Counted from the first letter of the stretch, positions 25,352 to 34,803 are shown. The stretch is DNA of 64,000 nt from Defluviitalea saccharophila (GCF_038396635.1 NZ_CP121687.1:2904592-2968591); one strand, 5' to 3'. Translations and numbers: made by a program. Notes: generated by a model not told the origin, from the sequence alone.

Positions 25352-26566
25352 ATGATGAAAGAAACTACAAATTGGAAATATAAATTTTTTACAATATGGT
25401 TTGGTCAAGCAGTATCTCTGATTACCAGTGCTATTTTGCAAATGGCGATTGTTTTTTATCTTACAGAAAAAACAGGATCGGCTATGGTATTATCCATTGC
25501 TACATTGATAGGGTTTTTGCCCTATGCCGTTTTTGGTCCTGCCATTGGTGTATTGGTTGACCGATATGATAGAAAGAAGATCATGATTGGGGCAGATTTA
25601 GTTATTGCAATAGCTGCTGCAGCTTTAGCAATCGTTGCTAAATACATGGAACCGCCAATTTGGATGGTTATGGTGGTACTATTTATCCGTAGTATTGGTA
25701 CGGCATTCCATTCTCCGGCACTGAGTGCGGTAACGCCTCTTTTGGTTCCGGAAGAGCAATTGACTAAATGTGCAGGGTATAGTCAATCCATGCAATCGAT
25801 CAGTTATATTGTCAGTCCGGCAATTGCAGCTTTTCTATATTCCATTTGGGATTTGAATTGGATTATAGCGATAGATGTTTTGGGAGCAGTTATCGCCTGC
25901 ATAACAGTAGCCTTTGTTTATATTCCGAAATTGAATCCAGAACTGCAAGAAAGAAAATATTTTATGGAAGAATTAAAAGATGGCTTTAATGTTCTAAGAC
26001 AAAATAAGGGGTTATATGCTTTACTTTTAGTCGGTACTTTATACATGTTTGTATACATGCCTATAAATGCTTTGTACGCTCTTATGAGCATGAGTTATTT
26101 TGGGGGAACTCCTTATCATGTTTCGATTACGGAGATAGCTTATGCTTCCGGTATGTTGGCAGGGGGAATGCTGCTGGGAGTTATCGGAGGTTTAAAAAAG
26201 CGAATTCCTCTAATCACTGCATCTATATTATTAATGGGTGTCAGCTTGACGATTTCCGGGTTCCTTCCTACCAATGGATTTATCGTATTTGCAGTTTGCT
26301 GTGGACTCATGGGATTTTCCGTTCCTTTTTACAGTGGAGTTCAGATGGCTCTTTATCAGGAAAAAATACAACCTGAATATTTAGGGCGAGTATTTTCTCT
26401 TACTGGAAGCATTGTATCCCTTGCTATGCCTTTGGGATTAATTCTGTCAGGATTATTCGCAGACAGAATTGGAGTCAATCATTGGTCTTTCATATCTGGT
26501 GTTATCATTATTGGCATTGGAATAATCTGTCCGATGATTCCGTCTATAAGAAAACTGGATTTATAA
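25352..26566 (+). CDS. mef: Mef-type macrolide efflux MFS transporter
   Basis: A 404-residue, 12-segment major facilitator closely resembling Mef(A)/Mef(E) macrolide pumps (405 residues). Stretches matching from memory include IWFGQAVSLITSAILQMA, GFLPYAVFGPAIGVLVDR, VTPLLVPEEQLTKCAGYSQS, MGFSVPFYSGVQ and EYLGRVFSLTGSI. It would export 14- and 15-membered macrolides; the specificity is inferred. The start at 25352 has GAGGAG eight bases upstream; a start at 25316 would have none. It is controlled by two leader peptides with R-L-R motifs. No ABC-F partner (mel/msrD) follows, unlike in mobile mef elements. Confidence 0.88.
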   Translation: MMKETTNWKYKFFTIWFGQAVSLITSAILQMAIVFYLTEKTGSAMVLSIATLIGFLPYAVFGPAIGVLVDRYDRKKIMIGADLVIAIAAAALAIVAKYMEPPIWMVMVVLFIRSIGTAFHSPALSAVTPLLVPEEQLTKCAGYSQSMQSISYIVSPAIAAFLYSIWDLNWIIAIDVLGAVIACITVAFVYIPKLNPELQERKYFMEELKDGFNVLRQNKGLYALLLVGTLYMFVYMPINALYALMSMSYFGGTPYHVSITEIAYASGMLAGGMLLGVIGGLKKRIPLITASILLMGVSLTISGFLPTNGFIVFAVCCGLMGFSVPFYSGVQMALYQEKIQPEYLGRVFSLTGSIVSLAMPLGLILSGLFADRIGVNHWSFISGVIIIGIGIICPMIPSIRKLDL

Positions 26567-26581
26567 AACAGCAATTGAATT

Positions 26582-26612
26582 GGATATCTGCTTGAAGCGG
26601 ATGTCCTTTTTG
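26582..26612 (+). terminator. Terminator after mef
   Basis: GGATATCTGCT and AGCGGATGTCC form a stem followed by TTTTTG. Confidence 0.75.
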
Positions 26613-26691
26613 TTCTAAATATTGCAAGATTTAAAGAGGTAGGATAGTATAAAATTAGATAGGGAAAAATGTTTAAGAAAGAGAGGGTTAT

Positions 26692-27549
26692 ATGAAACTA
26701 AAAGACAAAAGATTTAAGAAGATCTTTTCAATTGCAGCAGCTGCTGCATTATTAGCCCTTTTTTCTATATGGCAGAATAATGGAATCGTTATAACCCATT
26801 ATCAATATACCAATCATAAAATCCCCGAGGGTTTTGATAACTTTACGATTGTTCAGGTTTCTGATTTACACAATAAAGATTTCCATGGAAGATTATCAGA
26901 AAAAATTAAAGCAATAAACCCTGATATGATTGTAATTACGGGAGATTTAATTGACAGGAGAAATACGAATATTGATGTTGCAGTACAATTCATAGAAGAG
27001 ATCATACAAACAGCACCAATCTACTATGTTTCAGGAAATCATGAGCAGTTATCCGAAATATTTGGGGAGCTAAAAGAGGAATTAAATCAACGAAATGTAA
27101 ACATCATTGACAACACATTTGAAGTGTTAAATAGAAATGGAGACAGGATTGGATTAATGGGCATAGCCGATCCGGCAATTCATCAAACGGAGCGTTCTTA
27201 TCTTTGGTATGACAGCAGTGCATATGTAAGAAGTAGTATTGAAGCTTTATATAAAAGTATAGATACAGAATTTAACATTCTTCTTTCCCACAGACCGGAA
27301 TTATTTGATGTGTATGAAGAAATGAAAGTGGACTTGGTTTTCAGTGGACATGCCCATGGGGGACAAGTAAGAATTCCTTTAGTTGGAGGATTGGTTGCAC
27401 CAAACCAAGGTTTTTTTCCAAAATATACGGAGGGGATGTATACCAATGGAACGACATCCATGATTGTAAGCAGGGGATTAGGAAACAGTATTATTCCCCT
27501 CCGAATTTTGAACCGACCGGAATTAGTAGTCGTTACTTTAAACAGATAA
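26692..27549 (+). CDS. Membrane-anchored metallophosphoesterase (YkuE/YaeI type)
   Basis: A 285-residue calcineurin-like phosphoesterase. A hydrophobic N-terminal segment (about 10-25) anchors or exports it. Motifs appear in order: VSDLHNKDFHG (D-x-H), ITGDLID (G-D), SGNHEQL (G-N-H-E), SHRPE and GHAHGGQVRIP. Family members act on phosphoesters at the membrane, in some cases UDP-diacylglucosamine or related lipids; the substrate here is not known. It has an AAGAGAGG ribosome site and appears monocistronic. Confidence 0.87.
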   Translation: MKLKDKRFKKIFSIAAAAALLALFSIWQNNGIVITHYQYTNHKIPEGFDNFTIVQVSDLHNKDFHGRLSEKIKAINPDMIVITGDLIDRRNTNIDVAVQFIEEIIQTAPIYYVSGNHEQLSEIFGELKEELNQRNVNIIDNTFEVLNRNGDRIGLMGIADPAIHQTERSYLWYDSSAYVRSSIEALYKSIDTEFNILLSHRPELFDVYEEMKVDLVFSGHAHGGQVRIPLVGGLVAPNQGFFPKYTEGMYTNGTTSMIVSRGLGNSIIPLRILNRPELVVVTLNR

Positions 27550-27580
27550 ATGGACTGTTTTTATACTATATCATGAGTGT

Positions 27581-28189
27581 TTAGTAGGCATGATGTGCCT
27601 CGGCAGCTTCTGCATCGGCTTTTGTTCTATGCACCGTACCATGGGGATGTTGTGGGGGTGCATAGATGGAATACAATTTTATTGGTGTACGACCGGTATT
27701 GATTAGATTATGCCATTTTCCGGCAGGTATGATGATTGCATAATCATCGGATACTCTTGCTTCAAAATCCAATCTGTCTTTCCGATCTCCCATTCTAACA
27801 ATTCCTTGACCCGATTCAATACGGATAAATTGATCAAGATTGGGGTGGACTTCTAATCCAATATCTTCTCCAACACCAATGCTCATTAAGGTAACCTGTA
27901 AGTGTTTTCCTGTCCAGAGAGCAGTGCGAAAGGCAGTATTTTGTTTTGACGCTTCCTCAATATCCACTACAAAAGGTTTTGGACCGTGATCTTTTAAGTC
28001 AATCAAATGTGGTGGGTTCATCGGATAATTATATGGAGAATAAAAAGGAGCATAGGGGTTCGGAAAGTTTGGGTGATACATAGGCTGTTGATTGAAGTTA
28101 GGATAAGAATAATTGTTCTGCATATTATTGGGATACATCTGTGTGTTCATGTAGTTATGATATGGATACGGCTGATATCCATGATACAT
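27581..28189 (-). CDS. Cupin protein with Tyr/Pro/Asn-rich N-terminus
   Basis: About 202 residues. The first 70 are low-complexity, rich in Tyr, Pro, Asn and Met (MYHGYQPYPYHNYMN...), the sort of tail seen on spore-coat and other surface-assembled proteins. A single cupin domain follows (about 75-185) with the metal-binding motif pattern G-x5-H-x-N-x-D-Q-F and a C-terminal P-A-G-x-x-H-N. The role is unknown; the core resembles sugar-isomerase-like cupins. The start is chosen for AAAGGG about nine bases before the ATG; the longer TTG frame from 28252 has no ribosome site. Confidence 0.8.
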   Translation of the reverse strand: MYHGYQPYPYHNYMNTQMYPNNMQNNYSYPNFNQQPMYHPNFPNPYAPFYSPYNYPMNPPHLIDLKDHGPKPFVVDIEEASKQNTAFRTALWTGKHLQVTLMSIGVGEDIGLEVHPNLDQFIRIESGQGIVRMGDRKDRLDFEARVSDDYAIIIPAGKWHNLINTGRTPIKLYSIYAPPQHPHGTVHRTKADAEAAEAHHAY

Positions 28190-28278
28190 ATGATTCATCC
28201 CTTTCATAGGTTTTGTAATATTATATGAATAATGGTAAAAAAAGTAACACAATATTTCCTAAATGCGGCTTTGCCGCT

Positions 28279-28423
28279 TTTTTAATTGCATAGGAAATTC
28301 CTCCATATTTCTTATACAATAAAAAGCCCTCCGGGTATAATGCACACTCGCGCGTATTGTATTTTGTCGGCTTTGCCGACCACGCTCGGCGCGAGAGTTT
28401 CGCAGGCGAAACTCTTTCTGTAT
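28279..28423. repeat. 145-bp palindrome-rich repeat, copy 3
   Basis: Same element and orientation as at 24981-25124, with the AGAGTTTCGCAGGCGAAACTCT hairpin, the GTCGGC-TTTG-CCGAC stem and a decayed TAGGAAAT stem. It fills most of the gap between the cupin gene and the pilus operon. Confidence 0.8.
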
Positions 28424-28510
28424 GCCCTTTGTATCCATGCATAGATCATACATATATGGATTAAACTAACTAGAAATATCCTATTATATGTTTATAAGTT
28501 GGTGGACAGT

Positions 28511-30178
28511 ATGAATAAACGACTGGGAGATATTTTAATTAATGGTGGTTTGATTACCAAGAAACAACTGGATGAGGCATTAAAAGAACGATCTGCAAGC
28601 AATAAAAAATTAGGTGAAGTATTGATCGAACTGGGGTATGTTACGGAGAAAGATATATTAAAGACCCTGGAAATTCAATTGGGGATACCCAGGATTAATT
28701 TGGAGAAAGAATTGATTAATCCAGAGGTTCCACAGCGTATTAGTGAAGATTTGGCGAGGAGACATATGGTATTTCCTTTTAAAGAAGAAGACAAGGTCTT
28801 GCATGTCGCGATGGCAGATCCCCTGAATTTCTATGGGATTGACGATTTGAAAATCGCAACAGGATATGGTATTAAGCCCTATATTGCAACGAAAAAAAGT
28901 ATACAGATAGCGATAGAAAAGTATTATGGAAAACAGTCTACGAAACAGGCAATGGAAGATTTTAAGAAGCAGCAGGGAGATCTGGAAGACGAGGAAATCG
29001 AGGACGAAATTTCAGACATTGAAATGGCACCCATTGTCCGTATTGTGAATTCAATTATTAAACAAGCAATTGTCAGTGGAGCCAGCGACATTCATATAGA
29101 ACCTTTTGAAGATTTCCTCAGAGTTCGATTTAGAGTGGACGGGGAACTGCAAGAAGCCATGAGGCTGGATATCAATGCGCACCCTGCCGTTACTGCCAGG
29201 ATAAAGGTTCTAGGCAAAATGAATACCGCAGAAAAAAGAATCCCCCAGGACGGCAGAATAGAAATCAAGATGAATAACCGGGAAATCGACCTGAGAATAT
29301 CCATACATCCTACGGTTTACGGCGAAAAAATTGTAATTCGATTACTGGATAGAAGTAATTTTATAAAAGGAAGGGATAGATTAGGTTTCACAAAGGAGAA
29401 TAGTCTGCGTATTGATCAGCTGATAAAAAATCCTGATGGTATTTTGCTCGTCACTGGTCCTACTGGAAGCGGAAAAACCACCACCCTTTATACATTACTG
29501 TCAGAGCTTAATGACGAACGTAAAAATATTGTAACCGTTGAAGATCCGGTGGAATATAAAATTTTCGGCTTAAATCAGACATCGGTCAATCCAAAGATAG
29601 GTTTGACCTTTGCCAGCGTGCTGCGCTCCATACTAAGACAAGATCCGGACATTATTATGATTGGTGAGATTCGTGATACTGAAACCTCGCAGATTGCAGT
29701 AAGAGCTGCCATTACGGGGCATTTGGTGTTAAGCACCCTTCACACCAACGATACCGCATCAACCATCATTCGGCTTTTGGATATGGGTGTGGAGCCTTAT
29801 TTAGTATCTTCTGCCTTAGTCGGGGTCATTGCCCAAAGGCTTGTAAAAAAAATCTGTTCCAACTGCAAAATATCCTATGAGCCCGGTGAAAATGAATTGG
29901 ACATTCTAAATATGAAGGAATTAAAGAATCTTTATAAAGGGAAAGGATGCAACTACTGCAAAAACACGGGATACAGAGGAAGAACGGCAATACATGAAAT
30001 TATGTATGTAGATAAAGAAATCAGGAAACTAATAAATAATAATGCTGCAGAAGATGAAATAAAAAATGAAGCCATCAAAAACGGTATGACTACGTTAAGT
30101 GATAATTGTAAACAGCTCGTACTGGAAGGAGTAACGACCATAGAAGAATTTTTAAGAATTTCATATTCTTTAGACTAG
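28511..30178 (+). CDS. pilB: Type IV pilus extension ATPase
   Basis: A 555-residue GspE/PilB-family ATPase that powers pilin polymerisation from the cytoplasm. An N-terminal MshEN-type domain (about 1-150; LGDILINGGLITKKQLDEAL) is followed by the secretion ATPase core with Walker A GPTGSGKTTTLY, an Asp box with E-D-P-V-E-Y, Walker B IIMIGEIRD and the His box HLVLSTLHTNDT. The tetra-Cys zinc motif CSNCK...CNYCK is present near residue 450. The start at 28511 is chosen because GGTGG precedes it. It is the first gene of a nine-gene pilus operon. Confidence 0.93.
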   Translation: MNKRLGDILINGGLITKKQLDEALKERSASNKKLGEVLIELGYVTEKDILKTLEIQLGIPRINLEKELINPEVPQRISEDLARRHMVFPFKEEDKVLHVAMADPLNFYGIDDLKIATGYGIKPYIATKKSIQIAIEKYYGKQSTKQAMEDFKKQQGDLEDEEIEDEISDIEMAPIVRIVNSIIKQAIVSGASDIHIEPFEDFLRVRFRVDGELQEAMRLDINAHPAVTARIKVLGKMNTAEKRIPQDGRIEIKMNNREIDLRISIHPTVYGEKIVIRLLDRSNFIKGRDRLGFTKENSLRIDQLIKNPDGILLVTGPTGSGKTTTLYTLLSELNDERKNIVTVEDPVEYKIFGLNQTSVNPKIGLTFASVLRSILRQDPDIIMIGEIRDTETSQIAVRAAITGHLVLSTLHTNDTASTIIRLLDMGVEPYLVSSALVGVIAQRLVKKICSNCKISYEPGENELDILNMKELKNLYKGKGCNYCKNTGYRGRTAIHEIMYVDKEIRKLINNNAAEDEIKNEAIKNGMTTLSDNCKQLVLEGVTTIEEFLRISYSLD

Positions 30179-30191
30179 GAGTTTGAATGAA

Positions 30192-31397
30192 ATGCCTCAA
30201 TTTAAGTACCAAGCAATATCACAAACAGGAAAAAGGCTGGACGGCATTCAGGATGCCAATAGTGAATCGGAAGTAATTGTTTTGCTTAAAGAAAAGGGAT
30301 ATATTCCTATTAAAATTTTTGAGCATTTAGACAAGGACATCTCAAAAAATTTCTTTTCTTTCGAAAGAGTAAAAGCAAAGGATTTATCTAATTTTTGCCG
30401 CCAATTTTATTTTATTATCCATGCCGGTGTAACCATAGCAAGTGGATTGGACATTTTAAGAAAACAAATCGAAAATAAAAAATTAAGAGGCGCTCTGGAA
30501 GGGATATTTAAAGACGTTCAAAAGGGCCAGGAATTATCCCAAAGTATGAAAAAATATAAAGATGTCTTTCCTCAATTACTCATTCACATGATAGAAGTTG
30601 GGGAAGTCAGCGGAAATCTTGACACCATTATGGATAAAATGGCCCTACATTATGAAAAAGAAAGCAAGATACAAGATCAAATTAAAAGCGCCATGATTTA
30701 TCCTGTCATTCTAGGAATCGCCTCGGTTTTGGTAGTACTCTTTTTGTTAACTTTCGTTATGCCATCTTTTGTTACGATGTTTGAATCTTCAGGAGTAGAA
30801 TTACCTGGACCCACAAGAGCCTTAATCAGGATTAGTAATTTTGTCATACGATACTGGTATATGATTTTAGTATTCATCTTATTGGCTTATAGTTTACTTA
30901 GAATTTTTTCTAAGTCCAATAGAGGAAGAATTGTTTTTGACACCATTAAAATGAAGATACCCATTGTCAACAGAGCAATGGAAAAAATCGTGTCTTCCAG
31001 GTTCTCCAGCACTTTATCTATTTTGCTTTCCAGTGGGATTTCTTTAATTGAATCCATAGAAATTGTTTCAAAAGTCGTAAGGAATAAAATCGTTGAAGAC
31101 GGCTTGCTGCTTGCCAGTGAAGAGCTGAGAAAAGGAATTGATTTAGCAGCGTCATTGCAGAGAATTCATTTTTTTCCTCCCCTGGTTGTCTCAACGATTA
31201 GGGTTGGAGAATATTCCGGGACTTTGGATGAAATACTGGAACAATTGGCACATTTTTATGATATGGAAGTGGAATCTGCAATTAAAAGTCTTATTGCAGC
31301 CTTAGAACCATTAATGATCGTAGTCATGGCAGTATTAATAGGTTCTATTGTAATCGCTATGGTACTGCCGATGTTTGAGCTTGGACAAGCAATCTAA
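30192..31397 (+). CDS. pilC: Type IV pilus inner-membrane platform protein
   Basis: A 401-residue GspF/PilC protein with two homologous cytoplasmic helical domains (about 60-190 and 265-395) and three transmembrane segments (near 165-190, 215-235 and 370-395). It opens MPQFKYQAISQTGKRLDG as the family does. It transmits ATPase motion to pilin assembly. An in-frame TTG at 30183 is too close to AGGAG, so the ATG at 30192 is preferred. It follows pilB by about a dozen bases. Confidence 0.92.
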   Translation: MPQFKYQAISQTGKRLDGIQDANSESEVIVLLKEKGYIPIKIFEHLDKDISKNFFSFERVKAKDLSNFCRQFYFIIHAGVTIASGLDILRKQIENKKLRGALEGIFKDVQKGQELSQSMKKYKDVFPQLLIHMIEVGEVSGNLDTIMDKMALHYEKESKIQDQIKSAMIYPVILGIASVLVVLFLLTFVMPSFVTMFESSGVELPGPTRALIRISNFVIRYWYMILVFILLAYSLLRIFSKSNRGRIVFDTIKMKIPIVNRAMEKIVSSRFSSTLSILLSSGISLIESIEIVSKVVRNKIVEDGLLLASEELRKGIDLAASLQRIHFFPPLVVSTIRVGEYSGTLDEILEQLAHFYDMEVESAIKSLIAALEPLMIVVMAVLIGSIVIAMVLPMFELGQAI

Positions 31398-31502
31398 TGC
31401 AAAAAATTTGCTTATGGCATTTGTGTTTTAGACAAATGATAAAAGCCTAATAATAGGACATAATAATAGTGTATTAATAAAAAATTATTGAGGAAGGTTG
31501 CT

Positions 31503-31937
31503 ATGAAAGACATTAAAAAATCTTTAAAAAGTACAAAAGGTTTTACCTTAATTGAATTAATCGTTATTATAGCAATATTGGCTGTTTTGGCTGTCATTGC
31601 TGTACCAAGACTTGTGGGCTATCAAGAAAGAGCCAGAGCGAGTACAGACCGTAACAATGCCAGCATTATAGGCAATGCGGTGAGTTTGGCATTGACAGAA
31701 GGGGATTTAAAACTCAATGAAAGTGGCGGTGCTGCAACGGGATTTGTAGGATATGAAGGCAGTTCTGTCGCTGCCAGTGCTTTAAGTGACGTTCTGGTGC
31801 CTAAATATCTTGAATCTATTCCAAAGCCCCAATCTGTTGCAGCTGACGACTTTACGGTTAATGTGAATACGAACGGTACGATCAGTATTACTGCCGGCGG
31901 TGAAACATTTTATCCCTTAACGGATACCGGTGAATAA
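31503..31937 (+). CDS. Type IV major pilin
   Basis: A 144-residue class III prepilin. A 12-residue basic leader ending KG is cut before FTLIELIV, with Glu5 in place; the long hydrophobic helix and a small globular domain rich in Gly, Ala, Ser and Thr follow. No cysteines are present, so the usual C-terminal disulfide loop is absent, which is common in Clostridia pilins. The ribosome site GAGGAAGG supports 31503. The strong hairpin after the gene fits a highly expressed major subunit. Confidence 0.88.
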   Translation: MKDIKKSLKSTKGFTLIELIVIIAILAVLAVIAVPRLVGYQERARASTDRNNASIIGNAVSLALTEGDLKLNESGGAATGFVGYEGSSVAASALSDVLVPKYLESIPKPQSVAADDFTVNVNTNGTISITAGGETFYPLTDTGE

Positions 31938-31946
31938 GCCAGACCA

Positions 31947-31993
31947 TTTTACCCTCTTTTCCCTAAAAGAAGATAGGTGAAAAGAGGGTAAAA
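31947..31993 (+). terminator. Hairpin after the pilin gene
   Basis: TTTTACCCTCTTTT and AAAAGAGGGTAAAA form a perfect 14-bp stem within the operon. It probably protects the pilin mRNA or partly terminates, lowering expression of the assembly genes downstream. Confidence 0.7.
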
Positions 31994-32013
31994 CTTATGA
32001 AAGGTGATTACCC

Positions 32014-33072
32014 ATGAAAAATATTACATTAGATATCGGCTCCCAAAATATTAGAATCGTTGAGGGCAGAGGTTTTGGTAAAGTTTTTACAATCAATAAT
32101 CTTTGCAGCATACAAACGCCATTAACCGTTTATGAAGATGGAATGTTGTATGATATCAACACTTTGGCGAATCATCTGAAGGATGCGATGAAGCAGCATA
32201 ATATAAAAGGTTCATACATCTCCTATATCATTGAAGGTTCTTCCATATTATCCCGAGAAATTGAAGTTCCGTCAATCAAAAAGAATGAACTCTCTTCCAT
32301 GATTCGTTATGAAATGGAGAACAATCTTCCTAATCCTGTGGATTATTATATACTTCAATTCAAAGTTACAGATAAATTCATTGGAGAAGGAATCAACAGA
32401 CTAAAGATTCTTGTTTCCGCTGTTCCAAAGCATATAGTGGAGAGCTATATTGAGTTATCTAAACGGTTAGATTTAGAACCTTATATATTAAATGTGAAAC
32501 ATGACTCAGTCATCAATTTATTCAAAAAACAATGTGAAGAAAATAAAGAAATCATTTTCCTGCTTCTCGATATGGGACATAGTTCTATAGATGCTATGAT
32601 CTTTGAAAAATGCAGATACAGATATAAAAGAAGAATTGATTTTGGCGGTAAAAACATCAGCGAAGACATTGCAGCTTTCTATCATCTTCCTATGGCTGAA
32701 GCAGAAAAAAGAAAAAAAGAATCTGCTCAAATTAATTTAGAAAATACGGATGAAAACACAATTGAAAGTATAACAAGAAAGCATGTGGATGAGTGGATAG
32801 AGGAGATCAATAAAATTATTCTATATTTTACAAGAACCAATGAAGGACACTCTATTCACAAAATATGGCTATACGGAGGAAGTTCAAAAATCCCTAATAT
32901 TTCCGAATACATTTCAGTAAAAACTGGCATTCCAACAAGCTTAGTATATGATATTGTGAGTACGAATCTCATTAAAATGAATATTAGAAAGACAGAGATA
33001 GAATTTAAGGACTTATACACAGACTATACCAATGCTCTATCAGGCTGTATTAGAAATAGGGTGATGCCATAA
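32014..33072 (+). CDS. pilM: Type IV pilus assembly protein PilM
   Basis: A 352-residue actin-fold protein. It opens with the phosphate-1 like motif LDIGSQNIRIVEG and has a second ATPase motif DMGHSSIDAMIF and a third YGGSSKIPNISEY. PilM binds the cytoplasmic tail of PilN and links the ATPase and platform to the inner-membrane frame. Its stop overlaps the pilN start by one base (TAATG), so the two are translated together. Confidence 0.88.
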   Translation: MKNITLDIGSQNIRIVEGRGFGKVFTINNLCSIQTPLTVYEDGMLYDINTLANHLKDAMKQHNIKGSYISYIIEGSSILSREIEVPSIKKNELSSMIRYEMENNLPNPVDYYILQFKVTDKFIGEGINRLKILVSAVPKHIVESYIELSKRLDLEPYILNVKHDSVINLFKKQCEENKEIIFLLLDMGHSSIDAMIFEKCRYRYKRRIDFGGKNISEDIAAFYHLPMAEAEKRKKESAQINLENTDENTIESITRKHVDEWIEEINKIILYFTRTNEGHSIHKIWLYGGSSKIPNISEYISVKTGIPTSLVYDIVSTNLIKMNIRKTEIEFKDLYTDYTNALSGCIRNRVMP

Positions 33073-33638
33073 TGAATAAAGAGTATAACTTTTTCTACCC
33101 TTACATACAAAAATCCAGAAGAATGGCCCGTATTCGTTTAGGCCTTATTATCGCTTTATCCGTTATAATAGGAAGCATGTTCATTATACAGCTTTTTACT
33201 TTTCTTTATTCCAAAGAGATGAAAAATAAGTTATCTGCATTAGAAAATGAATTATCCTTTCTCGAAAGAAATCCTGATGTTCAGCGATATAATGAAACCG
33301 TCAGAAAATACGAGATTCTCACTCAATATGGTGAAATCATTACAAATATTGACCAGTCAATCCAATCTACAGACGTTATAGATATAGAGCTTTTCAATAC
33401 TCTTGAAAGATGTTTCCCAGCAAATATGAATATCACATCATTATCATTAAATATGCATGAACTGTCCATTCAAGGCAATGGGACCTCTATAAAGGATATA
33501 GCAGACCTGGAAAACAATTTGAGAAACAATGCACTATTTGATAGGATTCATGTGAGTGTAATCAATCGTAATGAGAATAAAATCGCCTTTTCTGCTGCAT
33601 GTCTTATTAAGGATGTGAGAAAAAATGAAGCTCAGTAA
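33072..33638 (+). CDS. pilN: Type IV pilus PilN-like protein
   Basis: A 188-residue bitopic membrane protein. A short cytoplasmic N-terminus (MNKEYNFFYPYIQKSRR) precedes one transmembrane segment (about 22-46), a coiled coil (about 50-80) and a small ferredoxin-like outer domain. The N-terminal motif N-x-x-x-x-Y differs from Gram-negative PilN (N-L-L-P-x-R). Identity rests on size, topology and place between pilM and pilO; it overlaps pilO by 14 bases. Confidence 0.75.
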   Translation: MNKEYNFFYPYIQKSRRMARIRLGLIIALSVIIGSMFIIQLFTFLYSKEMKNKLSALENELSFLERNPDVQRYNETVRKYEILTQYGEIITNIDQSIQSTDVIDIELFNTLERCFPANMNITSLSLNMHELSIQGNGTSIKDIADLENNLRNNALFDRIHVSVINRNENKIAFSAACLIKDVRKNEAQ

Positions 33639-34320
33639 ACGTGAAATCATCCTACTTGTCACATTATTTGTCATCATCATAGGGTATGGATATTATAACT
33701 ATATCTATACACCGATTAATGAGAACGTTAATGCACTGGAAGAGCAAGTAGCCCATGCCGAACAGACTGTTAAAGAGTATCGACTTAAAGCAATTCCTGA
33801 AAATAAATTATATGAGGATTATGAACATGCTGTACAGCATACGACGTCGATTACCAATAAATATTATTCGGACATGCTGGAAGCAGAAATCATTTTAGAT
33901 ATGAAAAATATCATCGAAGGAGCAGGCATCGAAGTAAACAGTATGAACTTCTCAAATCCGACCTATACTACCGTTATGCCTAGAGTAGAGGGGAATGGAG
34001 CAGGAAGTCTTCTGGAGGATTTGGCTCTGTCTTTTAAAAACCCTATAGAGGAAGAAAACAGTACAACTCAAGTTAATCCAGAGAAAAACGAGCAAGTCAA
34101 ATACATGAGTATAACCTTAAGCTTTACTGGAACCTACAATAATATTAAAAACTTTATCAGTCGAATTAACAATAATAGATATCACTTAATTATTAACAAT
34201 CTTGTATTAAATTCTGCAGGAGAGAATGGAATGTTTGTTGGCACTGCAGTCATTGATGTTTATAGTATTCCACATATCGTCAGTGAAAGAGAACAAGTTT
34301 CTTCTATGCCTGTAAGTTAG
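33625..34320 (+). CDS. pilO: Type IV pilus PilO-like protein
   Basis: A 231-residue bitopic protein: one transmembrane segment (about 8-27), a coiled coil (about 30-55) and an outer alpha/beta domain with the typical late motif LSFTGTYNNIKNFISRINN found in PilO. It would pair with PilN to form the alignment frame. The start lies inside the end of pilN. Confidence 0.8.
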   Translation: MKLSKREIILLVTLFVIIIGYGYYNYIYTPINENVNALEEQVAHAEQTVKEYRLKAIPENKLYEDYEHAVQHTTSITNKYYSDMLEAEIILDMKNIIEGAGIEVNSMNFSNPTYTTVMPRVEGNGAGSLLEDLALSFKNPIEEENSTTQVNPEKNEQVKYMSITLSFTGTYNNIKNFISRINNNRYHLIINNLVLNSAGENGMFVGTAVIDVYSIPHIVSEREQVSSMPVS

Positions 34321-34367
34321 TCATTATTAATGAATTTCTTCTGGTTATTAAAGAAGGTGAATAAGTA

Positions 34368-34793
34368 GTGCTTTCTTTTTTAAAACGTCGCTTGTCTTTA
34401 GAACAAGGATTTACCTTAATAGAAGTATTGGTATCATTAACTTTAATTTCGATCATTATCACCGGCGTAATGGGATTATTTGTGTTTTCAGCCAGAAGTG
34501 GAAAAAGTTCAAAAGAATCCTTGGATGCAACTTATACTGCCAGAAATCATATGGAAATGATCTATGGACTTAGTCAGACCGTTGATTTCGAATCCGGACT
34601 TGATCAGATAAGGACAGAAAAGGGCTTTGAAAAGATTTCTCCTTCTGAAAATTTATTTGGAAAGACTGTAGATGATCAATATGTGACCATTCAGCTTAAA
34701 GAGCGAGGGAATCTCATTAATGTTATTGTTAATGTCTATGAAGATACTGCTTTAAGGGCTAAAATGGAGACCTTATTACTATGGGCGGAATAG
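34368..34793 (+). CDS. Minor prepilin (PilV/PulG-like)
   Basis: A 141-residue prepilin starting at GTG with AAGGTG eight bases before it. The leader ends EQG before FTLIEVLVSLTL, with Glu5 conserved, followed by a hydrophobic helix and a short globular part. Minor prepilins prime pilus assembly at the tip. It precedes two more minor-subunit genes. Confidence 0.82.
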   Translation: MLSFLKRRLSLEQGFTLIEVLVSLTLISIIITGVMGLFVFSARSGKSSKESLDATYTARNHMEMIYGLSQTVDFESGLDQIRTEKGFEKISPSENLFGKTVDDQYVTIQLKERGNLINVIVNVYEDTALRAKMETLLLWAE

Positions 34794-34803
34794 GTGTTTT
34801 ACA

